Source: Acidobacteriota bacterium
Lineage (GTDB): Bacteria > Acidobacteriota > Terriglobia > Terriglobales > Acidobacteriaceae
Assembly (NCBI GenBank): GCA_025359885.1
Contig: JANYDG010000027.1
Location: 1 to 64,000 of the forward strand
Length of the DNA stretch: 64,000 nt
Direction: 5' to 3'
Notes under the pieces: model-generated
What the model was told of the DNA's origin: nothing
The model's input: only the letters and a program-made list of their open reading frames with translations
Database searches by the model: none
Made by a program: the position numbers and the translations under genes
Shown: positions 44,908 to 52,531 of the stretch, one piece after another
How positions within the stretch are numbered: the first letter of the stretch is position 1
How the letters are laid out: every line of letters begins with the position of its first letter

Positions 44908-45942
44908 ATGTCTACCCTCTCACAAAATCATCACCAGCGCCCAACACGCCAGCTCACCGGCAGCGCCTACCTTGCTGCCACCTTCAAGTCTCTTTACAGC
45001 GACCACCGTTGGCTCACCCTCTGCGGATGCCTCATGTTCGCCGACATGGTCTTCTCAATCGTTGGCCTCGTCTTCGATCCCACCGTCATCACCGGATTAC
45101 CCGCCTGGCTCAAGCCTCTTAAATTCGCCATCTCCACCGGCATCTTCAGCTTCACCGTCGCCTGGATGATCGGCCGTCTCCACAAAACCCGTCGCTTTGC
45201 TACCTGGCTAGGCCGCTTCATAGCCGCATCCCTCACTCTCGAAATCATCCTCATTGACATGCAGGCTGCCCGGCACACCACCAGCCACTTCAATACAGCC
45301 CTGCCTTTTGACAGAGCCGTTTACGGTATCATGGGCACCGGCATCGCCATTGTCTTCCTCGCCACCACGCTTCTGCTCGCAGCCTCTCTCTTCGAATCGT
45401 TCGGCGACCGCGCCCTCGGCCTTTCAATCCGGCTCAGCCTCGTCCTCGCCCTGGCAGGTATGTCTACCGGAGCCATGATGTCCATCCCCACCCCGCAACA
45501 ACTCGCCGCCGCTCGCGCGGCCCACACCGGACCCGCCCTACCCCGCACCGGAGCCCACACCGTAGGAGCCCCCGACGGCGGCCCCGGTCTTCCCATCACC
45601 GGCTGGAGCGCCAATCACGGCGACCTCCGCATCGCCCACTTCGTCGGCCTCCACGCAATGCAGGTCCTCATCCTCGCCTGGGGCCTCGCCGGAGGCTGGA
45701 CTTCAGCCGCACTGCGTAGGTCACAGAAGCAGCAAATACGCCTCCTCTGGGCAGTCGCCTTCTGCCTCGCCGCCACGTACGCTGTTCTGCTCCTCCAGGC
45801 GCTCCACGGGGAATCCATCCTCCACCCTGCCAGCCAGGTCGCATCCGCCTGGGGCCTCACCGCAATTCTGACACTGGCATTGCTGCTCTGGGCAGCCTCT
45901 GCAGACAGCCAGACCACAGCCCAAATCAAGGAGAATGCATGA
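44908..45942 (+). CDS. Polytopic membrane protein of unknown function
   Basis: 344 residues with AGGAG before ATG44908. About seven or eight membrane helices are visible, including WLTLCGCLMFADMVFSIVGLVF, LKFAISTGIFSFTVAWMIG, GIMGTGIAIVFLATTLLLAASLF, LSIRLSLVLALAGMSTGAMMSI, IAHFVGLHAMQVLILAWGLAGG, LLWAVAFCLAATYAVLLLQAL and ASAWGLTAILTLALLLWAA. The segment KPLKFAISTGIF, and conserved His in HFVGLHAMQ, are notable. It overlaps the ABA4-like gene downstream by four bases and is probably controlled by the divergent TetR. I do not recognise a named family. Confidence 0.8.
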   Translation: MSTLSQNHHQRPTRQLTGSAYLAATFKSLYSDHRWLTLCGCLMFADMVFSIVGLVFDPTVITGLPAWLKPLKFAISTGIFSFTVAWMIGRLHKTRRFATWLGRFIAASLTLEIILIDMQAARHTTSHFNTALPFDRAVYGIMGTGIAIVFLATTLLLAASLFESFGDRALGLSIRLSLVLALAGMSTGAMMSIPTPQQLAAARAAHTGPALPRTGAHTVGAPDGGPGLPITGWSANHGDLRIAHFVGLHAMQVLILAWGLAGGWTSAALRRSQKQQIRLLWAVAFCLAATYAVLLLQALHGESILHPASQVASAWGLTAILTLALLLWAASADSQTTAQIKENA

Positions 45943-46394
45943 TGCTCACCCCCGACATCCTCTTCCAACTCTGCGGCCTGCTCGCCGCCCTGGGCTGGCT
46001 CTGCCTCGTCTCCACCCCAGCCTGGCCCCGCTCCCTCCGCGAATCACTCCCGCGCCTTATCGGCGCCATCAGCATCCCGGCCCTCATCGCGCTTGTCTAC
46101 ACCGGGGTGATTCTCACCCACTGGGCCGGCCACCCCGGCAGTTTCAACTCCCTTGACGGCGTCATGCAGCTCTTCACCAGCCGCTGGCTCGTCGTCGCCG
46201 GATGGGTCCACTACCTCGCCTTCGACCTCTTCATCGGTGGATGGGAACTCGCCGACAGCCGCGCCCGTCGCATCCCTCACCTCGCCATGGTCCCCATCCT
46301 CGCCCTCACCTTCTTCTTCGGACCCATGGGCCTCCTCGCCTACCTCCTCCTCCGTTCCTTTTTCCCCAAATCCCCAACCGCATCCACCCTCTGA
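45939..46394 (+). CDS. ABA4-like (DUF4281) membrane protein
   Basis: 151 residues, starting four bases inside the upstream gene (ATGA), so the two are coupled. Four membrane helices are visible. The segment LFTSRWLVVAGWVHYLAFDLFIGGWELADSR contains the GWxHYLAFDLFxGxW signature of ABA4-like proteins; the plant member is needed for neoxanthin formation. The bacterial proteins are uncharacterised inner membrane proteins. The end lies near a repeat-rich 585-base stretch. The family call is good, the function in this organism is not known. Confidence 0.82.
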   Translation: MMLTPDILFQLCGLLAALGWLCLVSTPAWPRSLRESLPRLIGAISIPALIALVYTGVILTHWAGHPGSFNSLDGVMQLFTSRWLVVAGWVHYLAFDLFIGGWELADSRARRIPHLAMVPILALTFFFGPMGLLAYLLLRSFFPKSPTASTL

Positions 46395-46979
46395 AACCGG
46401 AAAAAGGCGCTCCAAAGTCCATCATGTCCGCGAACTCCGCAAGTCCCCAGCCAATCGCCCGCACCCGCCTCAAACCCTCCGCATCCGTCTGCCTCCTCGT
46501 CCCGGCAACCACCCTGTTCGCCTTCCGCTCCACCCCATTCGCGCCCCTCTTCAGCACCCGGCCCTAGGCCCTCCTACGACGCCATGTTCGACCCCATGTT
46601 CGTCGCCATGTTCGTCGCCATGTTCGTCGCCGCCCCGGCTGCCCTCGCCTCACCTCCCTCTGGGTTCTCCAAACCTCAACTCAAACCCCGACTCAAACCC
46701 CAACTCAAAACTCGACCCAAAGCCCCTCCCACAGCTGGCGCAACGCCTTTGACCCGCTCCGGCGTCATCGACCCTTCCTCCTTGCCTTGGCCTCGAGTGG
46801 AGCGCTCCATGCCACCGAAATGGCCGCAGACAACCTCCTCGCCGCGCACCATCACGCCTGCAACGGAAACCCGCAGCACCTCTACGGCGATGTTCTCGGT
46901 TGGTATATCGTCGCCTTATGCGCCGCTTTCGCTCTATATCTAAGCCGCCAAACCCAAATTCCCGCGGCAGACTAACCCA
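46395..46979. other. Repeat-rich region with possible decayed or small ORF
   Basis: 585 bases without a secure gene. In one forward frame ATG46424 runs for 47 codons to a TAG at 46565-46567. The same frame then stays open to TAA at 46973-46975 and ends in a plausible membrane helix (DVLGWYIVALCAAFALYLSRQ). This could be a decayed membrane protein gene or a short real one starting at an internal codon such as ATG46829. Three 12-base repeats (GTTCGTCGCCAT) lie near 46598-46637 and a second 12-base repeat (ACTCAAACCCC-type) near 46677-46710; both break normal coding composition. No ribosome binding site is convincing. Confidence 0.4.
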
Positions 46980-47393
46980 CTATGTCTTCTTTGAAGCCTT
47001 TACCGCAGCTTTCGGCACAATGATCGGCTTCCGCAGCGGCACCATCGCAGACTTTGAAGCGGCCCCTGAAGCCTGCGTCACATGCGCCAGCATCTCCGTC
47101 CGCACATACTCCACAAAGCTGTGCATCTGCCGGTTCATCTCCTCCATCCGCTCCCGCATCTGCAGGATGATCCCTATTCCAGCAATATTCACTCCCAGAT
47201 CCCGCGCCAGATTCAAGATAAACTCCAGCCGCTCCAGATCCTCATCCGTATACAGGCGCGTGTTTCCCTCCGTCCGCGAAGGCTTCAGCAGCCCCTCACG
47301 CTCGTACAGCCTAAGCGTCTGCGGATGAATGTCATACATCTCAGCCACCGCCGAGATCATGTAAGCGCCTTTGGATTTACGTTTTGCCGTCAT
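46980..47393 (-). CDS. hspR: HspR-type MerR-family heat-shock repressor
   Basis: 137 residues with GAGAGAG before ATG47393. The N-terminal MerR-type winged helix is MISAVAEMYDIHPQTLRLYEREGLLKPSRTEGNTRLYTDEDLERLEFIL (region about 12-60), where HPQTLRLYEREGLL is the HspR signature. A helical segment follows (GIILQMRERMEEMNRQMHSFVEYV), and a basic tail (VPKAAVKASKKT). HspR represses dnaK operons by binding HAIR sequences, with DnaK as co-repressor in actinobacteria. A HAIR-like site lies before dnaK in this window. It is separated from dnaJ by a toxin-like gene and its partner, which is unusual. Confidence 0.88.
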   Translation of the reverse strand: MTAKRKSKGAYMISAVAEMYDIHPQTLRLYEREGLLKPSRTEGNTRLYTDEDLERLEFILNLARDLGVNIAGIGIILQMRERMEEMNRQMHSFVEYVRTEMLAHVTQASGAASKSAMVPLRKPIIVPKAAVKASKKT

Positions 47394-47400
47394 AGCTCTC

Positions 47401-48018
47401 TCAGACTGACTGCAATCTCTGTTGCCAACGTTCTGGAGTCATCCGGTAAGGCTCCAACATCTCCTTCAAATCGGTCCCGGCGTCTGTCACCGAATAGCCG
47501 CCTTTGCTCATCCAGGAATCTGTTGCAGCGTAACCTTTCTCTTTGAGTACGTGTAACGCTTCCTTGTAGGTAATCGCATAGATACTGCTTTCCTCATAGT
47601 CCTTCGCATTCCAGACATAAGCCAGCAGAGAGCGCGGCATCTTCAAGTCATTCTTGTGCAAGGAAAAAGTCTTATGAATCGATGTCTTAATCTGAACTGC
47701 AAACGGTATCAGCTCTCGGTCTGGTCCCCCATCTCGATAGATTAGAAAATCGATACGCTCACGACTAAGCGGCTCTGCGATCTTAAGGCCCGCAGATTGA
47801 ATGTGTGAGATAAAAATATCCTTACCTACCTCGCGTGTGTTGGTGCCTGACCAATTCGTCGAGTCAAGCGGGTCTTCGAATTGAGCATCAGGGTCGTGGT
47901 CGAGGAGTGTGACGGAATGTCCCTTCTGATACCGTTCATAGAATCGTCCGAGAGTCGGTTTCGAAAAGTCAAATCTGCTTCGAATAGCCGCCTCACTCTT
48001 GGTCATTGACGATTTCAT
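47401..48018 (-). CDS. Antitoxin-like N-terminus fused to a PD-(D/E)xK-like nuclease domain
   Basis: 205 residues from ATG48018, which has AGGAGG five bases upstream. It overlaps the BrnT-type gene by 26 bases. Residues about 15-47 (FDFSKPTLGRFYERYQKG, then VTLLDHDPDAQF) resemble the start of many small antitoxins (DFS, RG-Y, RY-x-G, V-x-LD-x-D). The following part has RIDFLIYRDG and PFAVQIKTS, a D...QxK arrangement as in PD-(D/E)xK nucleases, then LLAYVWN and IYAITYKEAL. A C-terminal MTPERWQQRL helix ends the protein. I infer an antitoxin carrying a nuclease-like domain. A single-domain hypothetical protein is the alternative. Confidence 0.6.
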   Translation of the reverse strand: MKSSMTKSEAAIRSRFDFSKPTLGRFYERYQKGHSVTLLDHDPDAQFEDPLDSTNWSGTNTREVGKDIFISHIQSAGLKIAEPLSRERIDFLIYRDGGPDRELIPFAVQIKTSIHKTFSLHKNDLKMPRSLLAYVWNAKDYEESSIYAITYKEALHVLKEKGYAATDSWMSKGGYSVTDAGTDLKEMLEPYRMTPERWQQRLQSV

Positions 48019-48322
48019 AATGCCTCCTTTCCCATCGTTCTGAGCGCCGCGCGCTAATGATGCGAATCCCTGTATCCGTTGGAGTGAAAACTACTGTCAG
48101 GAGTAAGCCACGCTGTGATCGGCCGACCGCGAAATAGCGAAGCTCATTCTCACTGTGTGCGCTATCAGGAAAATCGACAATTCTCTTGTCCCCGAACACC
48201 GTGCTGGCTTCTTCAAATGAAACGTGATGCTTTTTCAGATTGCTCTTTGCTTTTGGCGGATACCACTCAAACAAAACGTCGCTAATATCGACTCGATCAT
48301 CGTCGTCGTGCGTCACCGACAT
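47993..48322 (-). CDS. BrnT-family toxin-like protein
   Basis: 109 residues. The BrnT (DUF497) pattern is clear: FEWYPPKAKSNLKKHHVSFEEASTVFGDKR (region about 18-47), then DFPDSAHSENELRYFAVGRSQRGLLLTVVFT and IRIISARRSERWERRHYE. BrnT toxins are RelE-like ribonucleases that block translation and are held by a BrnA antitoxin encoded next to them. Here the downstream gene is not a normal BrnA but a longer antitoxin/nuclease-like fusion overlapping by 26 bases. The pair sits between dnaJ and hspR on the same strand, so it may be co-expressed with heat-shock genes. Toxicity has not been shown for this member. Confidence 0.83.
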   Translation of the reverse strand: MSVTHDDDDRVDISDVLFEWYPPKAKSNLKKHHVSFEEASTVFGDKRIVDFPDSAHSENELRYFAVGRSQRGLLLTVVFTPTDTGIRIISARRSERWERRHYEIVNDQE

Positions 48323-48369
48323 GCTAGGCCCTGCTGAACCCGGGAATTTGTTCCTCCGATACTAGCAAA

Positions 48370-49575
48370 TCACAGCTTGTCAAACAGCGTAACCCGCGGG
48401 TCCTGATTATTCAGCTTCGCAAACTCCCGCATGATCTCCCGGCTCCGCTCATCATTCAACTGCGGTATCTGCACCTCCACCGTCACAATCTGGTCGCCCC
48501 GCTGCCCCGCTGCTGAAGCGCTCTCAACCCCCCGCTCCCGCATCCGCAGCTTTTGTCCGCTCTGCGTCCCCGGCGGAATCCGCAACTGAGCTCGCCCCCC
48601 CTCAATCGTCGGCACATCTACCTTTGAGCCCAGCGTCGCCTCCGCCAGCGTAATCGGCACCGTCAGGTGAATATCGTCTCCCACCCGCGTAAAAACCGGG
48701 TGCGTCCCCGTCCGTACAATCACATACAGGTCCCCCTGCGCGCCGCCACCCGTCCCAGCATTCCCCTTGCCCTGCAATCGAATCCGCTGCCCATCCCGCG
48801 TTCCCGCCTTGATCCGAAACTCGATCGACTCCGTCCGGTACACCAGCCCCTCGCTCTGGCACGTCGGGCACGCATTCGATATCCGTCCCGATCCCTGGCA
48901 CCGCGGGCAAGCAATATTAAACTTCATCCGCCCACCCATCTGCGTCACCTGCCCCGTTCCGCTGCACTCCGGGCAAGTCATCGGCGCGCCAGTTGAAGCC
49001 TGACCATGGCACGTCGGGCAAACCTCCTGCCGCCGTACCTCAATCCGCGCATTCCCCCCGCGTATAGCCGTCCAGAAATCAATCGGTGCCTGATACTCCA
49101 GATCCGTCCCCGCCTCCGGCCCACGACCGCGCCTCTGCTGCTCCGTACCCGTAAAGATCCCCGAAAAAATATCCTTGAAACTTCCCCACGAAGCAGACCC
49201 GGAACCCTGAGGCCCCGCACCCGCAGCCGGTGCCTGACCCGCCCCAAATCCAGAAAAGTCAAAGCCCCCAAAATCCACCGGCGGACCCTGGCGCGCTCCT
49301 GCCTGCTGTCGCGCGTACGCTTCCGCCGTCGCCGGGTCAATCTGGTCTGAATAGAACCCCACCTGGTCAAACACCTTGCGCTTCTTCTCGTCGCTCAAAA
49401 TGTCGTTGGCTTCAGAAATCTCCTTGAACTTCTCCTCAGACTTCTTGTCGTTCGGGTTCACGTCCGGATGATACTTCCGCGCAAGCTTACGAAACGCCTT
49501 CCGGATCTCATCCGAAGTCGCCGTCTTCTTCACGCCCAGAGTGCCGTAATAGTCCTTGTTTTGGGTATTGGACAT
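48370..49575 (-). CDS. dnaJ: Chaperone protein DnaJ
   Basis: 401 residues from ATG49575 ([24 protein letters not shown]). The longer frame upstream has no family similarity. J domain with the HPD loop ([14 protein letters not shown]), a Gly/Phe-rich linker ([24 protein letters not shown]), and a zinc domain with four CxxC units: [23 protein letters not shown] and CPTCQSEG. The C-terminal substrate-binding domain follows ([20 protein letters not shown]-like [17 protein letters not shown]). DnaJ delivers unfolded clients to DnaK and stimulates its ATPase. The next genes downstream are the BrnT-like pair and hspR. Confidence 0.95.
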   Translation of the reverse strand: MSNTQNKDYYGTLGVKKTATSDEIRKAFRKLARKYHPDVNPNDKKSEEKFKEISEANDILSDEKKRKVFDQVGFYSDQIDPATAEAYARQQAGARQGPPVDFGGFDFSGFGAGQAPAAGAGPQGSGSASWGSFKDIFSGIFTGTEQQRRGRGPEAGTDLEYQAPIDFWTAIRGGNARIEVRRQEVCPTCHGQASTGAPMTCPECSGTGQVTQMGGRMKFNIACPRCQGSGRISNACPTCQSEGLVYRTESIEFRIKAGTRDGQRIRLQGKGNAGTGGGAQGDLYVIVRTGTHPVFTRVGDDIHLTVPITLAEATLGSKVDVPTIEGGRAQLRIPPGTQSGQKLRMRERGVESASAAGQRGDQIVTVEVQIPQLNDERSREIMREFAKLNNQDPRVTLFDKL

Positions 49576-49939
49576 AGTCGCCTGTCTCAAGTCTACGGCA
49601 ATCTGCGCCGACTCGTATCTGATTATCTTCAAACACCATGCTCTATCGGCTGCCCGGTTCAAAAGTAGAGTTGTCACCCGCGAGCGCCGACATTTCCCGC
49701 CAGCCACCCCATCCGCCGCGCCAGTTGAGCCTGCGAAAGCCCGCCCCTTGAGCACTTCGCCGTGTCTTTCTGCCCGTCATTCCCTGCGTCATCATGTGTG
49801 AAATATCGCATTTTGGCTATGGGCGTTTTCACCCTTGGGCCAATGCACAAACCAACCAAATCTCACGCAAACCTAAGTCCCTGAAAAAAAGTCACATCCA
49901 ACAAAATTCCTTGACAAAATCCAGCCCGGAAAAATCGAT

Positions 49940-49963
49940 GAAATGTTACACGTGTAACATTTC
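49940..49963. repeat. Perfect 24-base palindrome
   Basis: GAAATGTTACAC is followed directly by its exact reverse complement with no spacer. The core TGTTACACGTGTAACA has the look of a dimeric regulator's operator. It lies about 70 bases after the dnaK stop and 365 bases before dnaJ. No T-run follows, so termination is unlikely. Confidence 0.85.
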
Positions 49964-49981
49964 CGTGTCACACAGCAAACA

Positions 49982-50008
49982 GGGTGGGCGACAGCCTGTC
50001 GCCCACCC
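49982..50008 (-). terminator. 13-bp perfect hairpin downstream of dnaK
   Basis: GGGTGGGCGACAG and CTGTCGCCCACCC pair exactly around one base, 25 bases after the dnaK stop. A weak TGTTTG follows on the minus strand. It may be a terminator or mRNA stabiliser between dnaK and dnaJ, or a member of a dispersed repeat. Confidence 0.55.
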
Positions 50009-50032
50009 CATCCCGAGCTCCGCCAGCTCCGC

Positions 50033-51937
50033 TTACTTCTTCTCGTCGACGTCCACATACTCCGCGTCGATGACGCCTTCGTCCTTCTTCGCTTCAGCAG
50101 CCGGCTCCTCAGTCGGAGAGGCACCAGCGGCTGCATTTGCCTTGTAGAGAACCTCGGCCATCTTGTGCGAAGCAGCAGTCAGCTTCTCCTGTGAGGCCTT
50201 CAGTTCTGTGACAGAGGGCGTGCCGCCGAGCGTGGTCCGCGCTTCCGCAAGAGCCGCTTCGACTTCAGTGCGCTCCGTACCCTGCACCTTGTCGCCAGCT
50301 TCTTTCAGCATCTTTTCGATGTTATAGGCGAGAGAATCGAGGGAGTTGCGGGTTTCGATCAGCTCGCGCTGTTCCTTATCCTCGGCTGCGTGTGCATCCG
50401 CTTCCTTGGCCATGCGCTCCACTTCCTCTTTGCTCAGACCTGAGCTGGAGGTGATGGTGATCTTGGTGTCTTTTCCAGTTGCGTTGTCCTTCGCGGTTAC
50501 GTTGAGGATGCCGTTTGCGTCGATGTCAAATGTGACTTCAATCTGCGGCACGCCGCGCTGGGCGGGGGGGATGCCGGCCAGCTTGAACTTACCGAGCGTT
50601 CGGTTTTGTGCGGCCATGGGGCGCTCGCCCTGGAGGACGTGCACTTCGACTTCGGTTTGCGAGTCGGCCGCCGTCGAGAAGGTTTCAGACTTCTTGGTGG
50701 GGATGGTCGTGTTGCGGGGAATCATGGGTGTGGCCACGCCGCCGAGGGTTTCGATGGCCAAGGTCAGCGGGGTCACGTCGAGCAGCAGCAGGTCTTTCAC
50801 GTCGCCTGCGAGTACGCCGGCCTGAACGGATGCGCCGATGGCTACGACTTCGTCAGGGTTGACGCCGCGATGAGGTTCCTTGCCGAAAAGCTGCTTGACC
50901 AGCTCCTGGATGCGGGGCATGCGGGTCTGGCCGCCGACGAGGACGACTTCATCGATCTTGCTGGCGGTGATGCCGGCGTCGGCGAGAGCCTTCTTGGTCG
51001 GTTCGAGCGAACGCTGCAGCAGATCTTCAACGAGCTGCTCGAGCTTGCCGCGGGTCAGCTTGCGGACGAGGTGCTTGGGTCCGGTGGCGTCGGCGGTGAT
51101 GAAGGGCAGGTTGATTTCGGTCTCGACAGTGGTTGACAGCTCGATCTTGGCCTTTTCGGCTGCGTCCTTGAGGCGCTGGAGGGCCATTTCGTTGCCCTTG
51201 GATGCCAGGTCGAGGCCTTCTTCTGTTTTAAATTCTGCGATGAGCCATTCGACGATGCGCTGGTCGAGGTTATCGCCGCCGAGGTGGGTGTCGCCGTTGG
51301 TCGACTTAACTTCAATGACGCCTTCGCCGACTTCGAGGATGGAGATGTCGAAGGTGCCGCCGCCGAAGTCATAGACGGCGATTGTTTCATCCTTTTTCTT
51401 ATCAAGGCCGTAGGCGAGGGCGGCAGCCGTGGGCTCATTGACGATGCGCTTGACGTCGAGGCCGGCGATCTTGCCGGCGTCTTTGGTGGCCTGGCGCTGG
51501 GCGTCGTTGAAGTAGGCGGGGACGGTGATGACGGCCTGGGTGACGGTTTCGCCGAGGTAAGCTTCTGCGGCTTTCTTCAGCTTTTGTAGGATCATCGCCG
51601 AGATTTCCGGGGCTGTGTAGGGTTTTCCCTGGGCATTGACGACGATGTGGTCGCCCTGCGACTCAACCTTATAGGGGACCATCTTCATTTCGTCGTTGAC
51701 TTCGTTGTAGCGACGGCCCATGAAGCGCTTGATGGAAAAGATGGTATTTTCCGGGTTGGTGATGGCCTGACGCTTGGCGACCTGGCCGACGAGGCGTTCG
51801 CCGGATTTGGAGAAGGCCACGATGGAAGGGGTGGTGCGCGCACCCTCTTCGTTGGCGATGACTTTGGGCTCGCCGCCCTCGAGGACGGCGACGCAAGAGT
51901 TTGTGGTTCCGAGATCGATGCCGATAATTTTTGCCAT
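50033..51937 (-). CDS. dnaK: Chaperone protein DnaK (Hsp70)
   Basis: 634 residues, full length. ATPase domain: [18 protein letters not shown] (phosphate 1), [59 protein letters not shown] (phosphate 2) and [17 protein letters not shown] (adenosine). The linker is [18 protein letters not shown], then the beta-sandwich peptide-binding domain and helical lid. The end [15 protein letters not shown] is typical. It folds and disaggregates proteins together with DnaJ and GrpE; grpE is not in this window. The HAIR-like site upstream suggests HspR control. The plus-strand base composition changes from C-rich to G-rich inside this gene. Confidence 0.98.
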   Translation of the reverse strand: MAKIIGIDLGTTNSCVAVLEGGEPKVIANEEGARTTPSIVAFSKSGERLVGQVAKRQAITNPENTIFSIKRFMGRRYNEVNDEMKMVPYKVESQGDHIVVNAQGKPYTAPEISAMILQKLKKAAEAYLGETVTQAVITVPAYFNDAQRQATKDAGKIAGLDVKRIVNEPTAAALAYGLDKKKDETIAVYDFGGGTFDISILEVGEGVIEVKSTNGDTHLGGDNLDQRIVEWLIAEFKTEEGLDLASKGNEMALQRLKDAAEKAKIELSTTVETEINLPFITADATGPKHLVRKLTRGKLEQLVEDLLQRSLEPTKKALADAGITASKIDEVVLVGGQTRMPRIQELVKQLFGKEPHRGVNPDEVVAIGASVQAGVLAGDVKDLLLLDVTPLTLAIETLGGVATPMIPRNTTIPTKKSETFSTAADSQTEVEVHVLQGERPMAAQNRTLGKFKLAGIPPAQRGVPQIEVTFDIDANGILNVTAKDNATGKDTKITITSSSGLSKEEVERMAKEADAHAAEDKEQRELIETRNSLDSLAYNIEKMLKEAGDKVQGTERTEVEAALAEARTTLGGTPSVTELKASQEKLTAASHKMAEVLYKANAAAGASPTEEPAAEAKKDEGVIDAEYVDVDEKK

Positions 51938-51989
51938 GATGGTTTACCTGCCTGGGGATTCTTGAAAACTGTACTTCTCCAGTTTGATG

Positions 51990-52010
51990 GGTGAGTGAGT
52001 TGTTGTCAAG
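51990..52010 (-). promoter_or_regulatory. HAIR-like HspR operator overlapping a -35 box before dnaK
   Basis: On the minus strand CTTGACA-N7-ACTCACC matches the HAIR consensus CTTGAGT-N7-ACTCAAG at 10 of 14 arm positions with the exact 7-base spacing. TTGACA within the first arm could be the -35 box of the dnaK promoter, 67 bases before the start codon. The -10 box is not clear. Confidence 0.6.
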
Positions 52011-52531
52011 TTTTCCTTAGTGTATTTGCATTAGAGGTGAGCGGATTTGGGTGTGGCAGGTCTTGAATCGCGAACTGAGCTCTGGAAGGAAAAGGGTGGT
52101 AGGCGGTTTCGATTTGGCGAAGAATCGCGGGCTCTGCTGACTTTTGCTTGACGAATGCTCTGCACCAGTTGGTTTGCAGTCTTCTCTGATCCATGCGAGG
52201 ACTTGGTCGCTTGAGAAACCGCTGGTTTTGGGGTGCATTGCCGCGCAGTGGACCCAGGCTTGATTATCGGCTGGTTGGCGGGTTGGTCCAGTGGCAGATT
52301 CCCGGGGAGAATGACAACCAAAAGGGCAAAGGCAAGAGCACCCGCAACGGCTTATGGGCATCTGTGGTTCCCACCCATGCCGCGATGAGGCTGCGGCAAG
52401 AATGGGGCACCCGCAACGGCTTACGGGCCTTTGTGGTACCCACCCATGCCGCGATGAGGCTGCGGCAAGGATGGGGCACCCTGCGGGAATGATGACCAAA
52501 AAGGCAAGGGCAACGATGGGGTGCCGGGCTG
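52011..52531. other. Repeat-bearing intergenic region
   Basis: 521 bases between dnaK and the GH13 gene, with no supported gene. A long open frame on the minus strand (52017-52940) is antisense to the GH13 coding frame at its right end and has Arg/Pro-rich shadow composition. The region holds the tandem hairpin repeats at 52338-52475 and a shared motif GAATGACAACCAAAA near 52310. Confidence 0.6.
52338..52475 (+). repeat. Two tandem 69-bp copies of a hairpin element
   Basis: Copies at 52338-52406 and 52407-52475 differ at five of 69 positions, and a third begins at 52476 and breaks off. Each contains CCCAT-GCCGC, a 9-base loop, GCGGC, a 4-base AAGR bulge and ATGGG (52374-52406 and 52443-52475). 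The same layout recurs at 54538 and 61661 with different but still complementary inner stems. Confidence 0.88.

Larger units (their letters stand above)
49576..50032. other. dnaK-dnaJ intergenic region with two large palindromes
   Basis: 457 bases with no supported gene. It contains the 24-base palindrome at 49940-49963, the 27-base hairpin at 49982-50008 just after dnaK, and an A-rich stretch from about 49850 to 49940. A CTTGAGA half-site resembling a HAIR arm lies about 16 bases before the dnaJ start. The plus-strand GC skew begins to change sign here. Confidence 0.6.
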
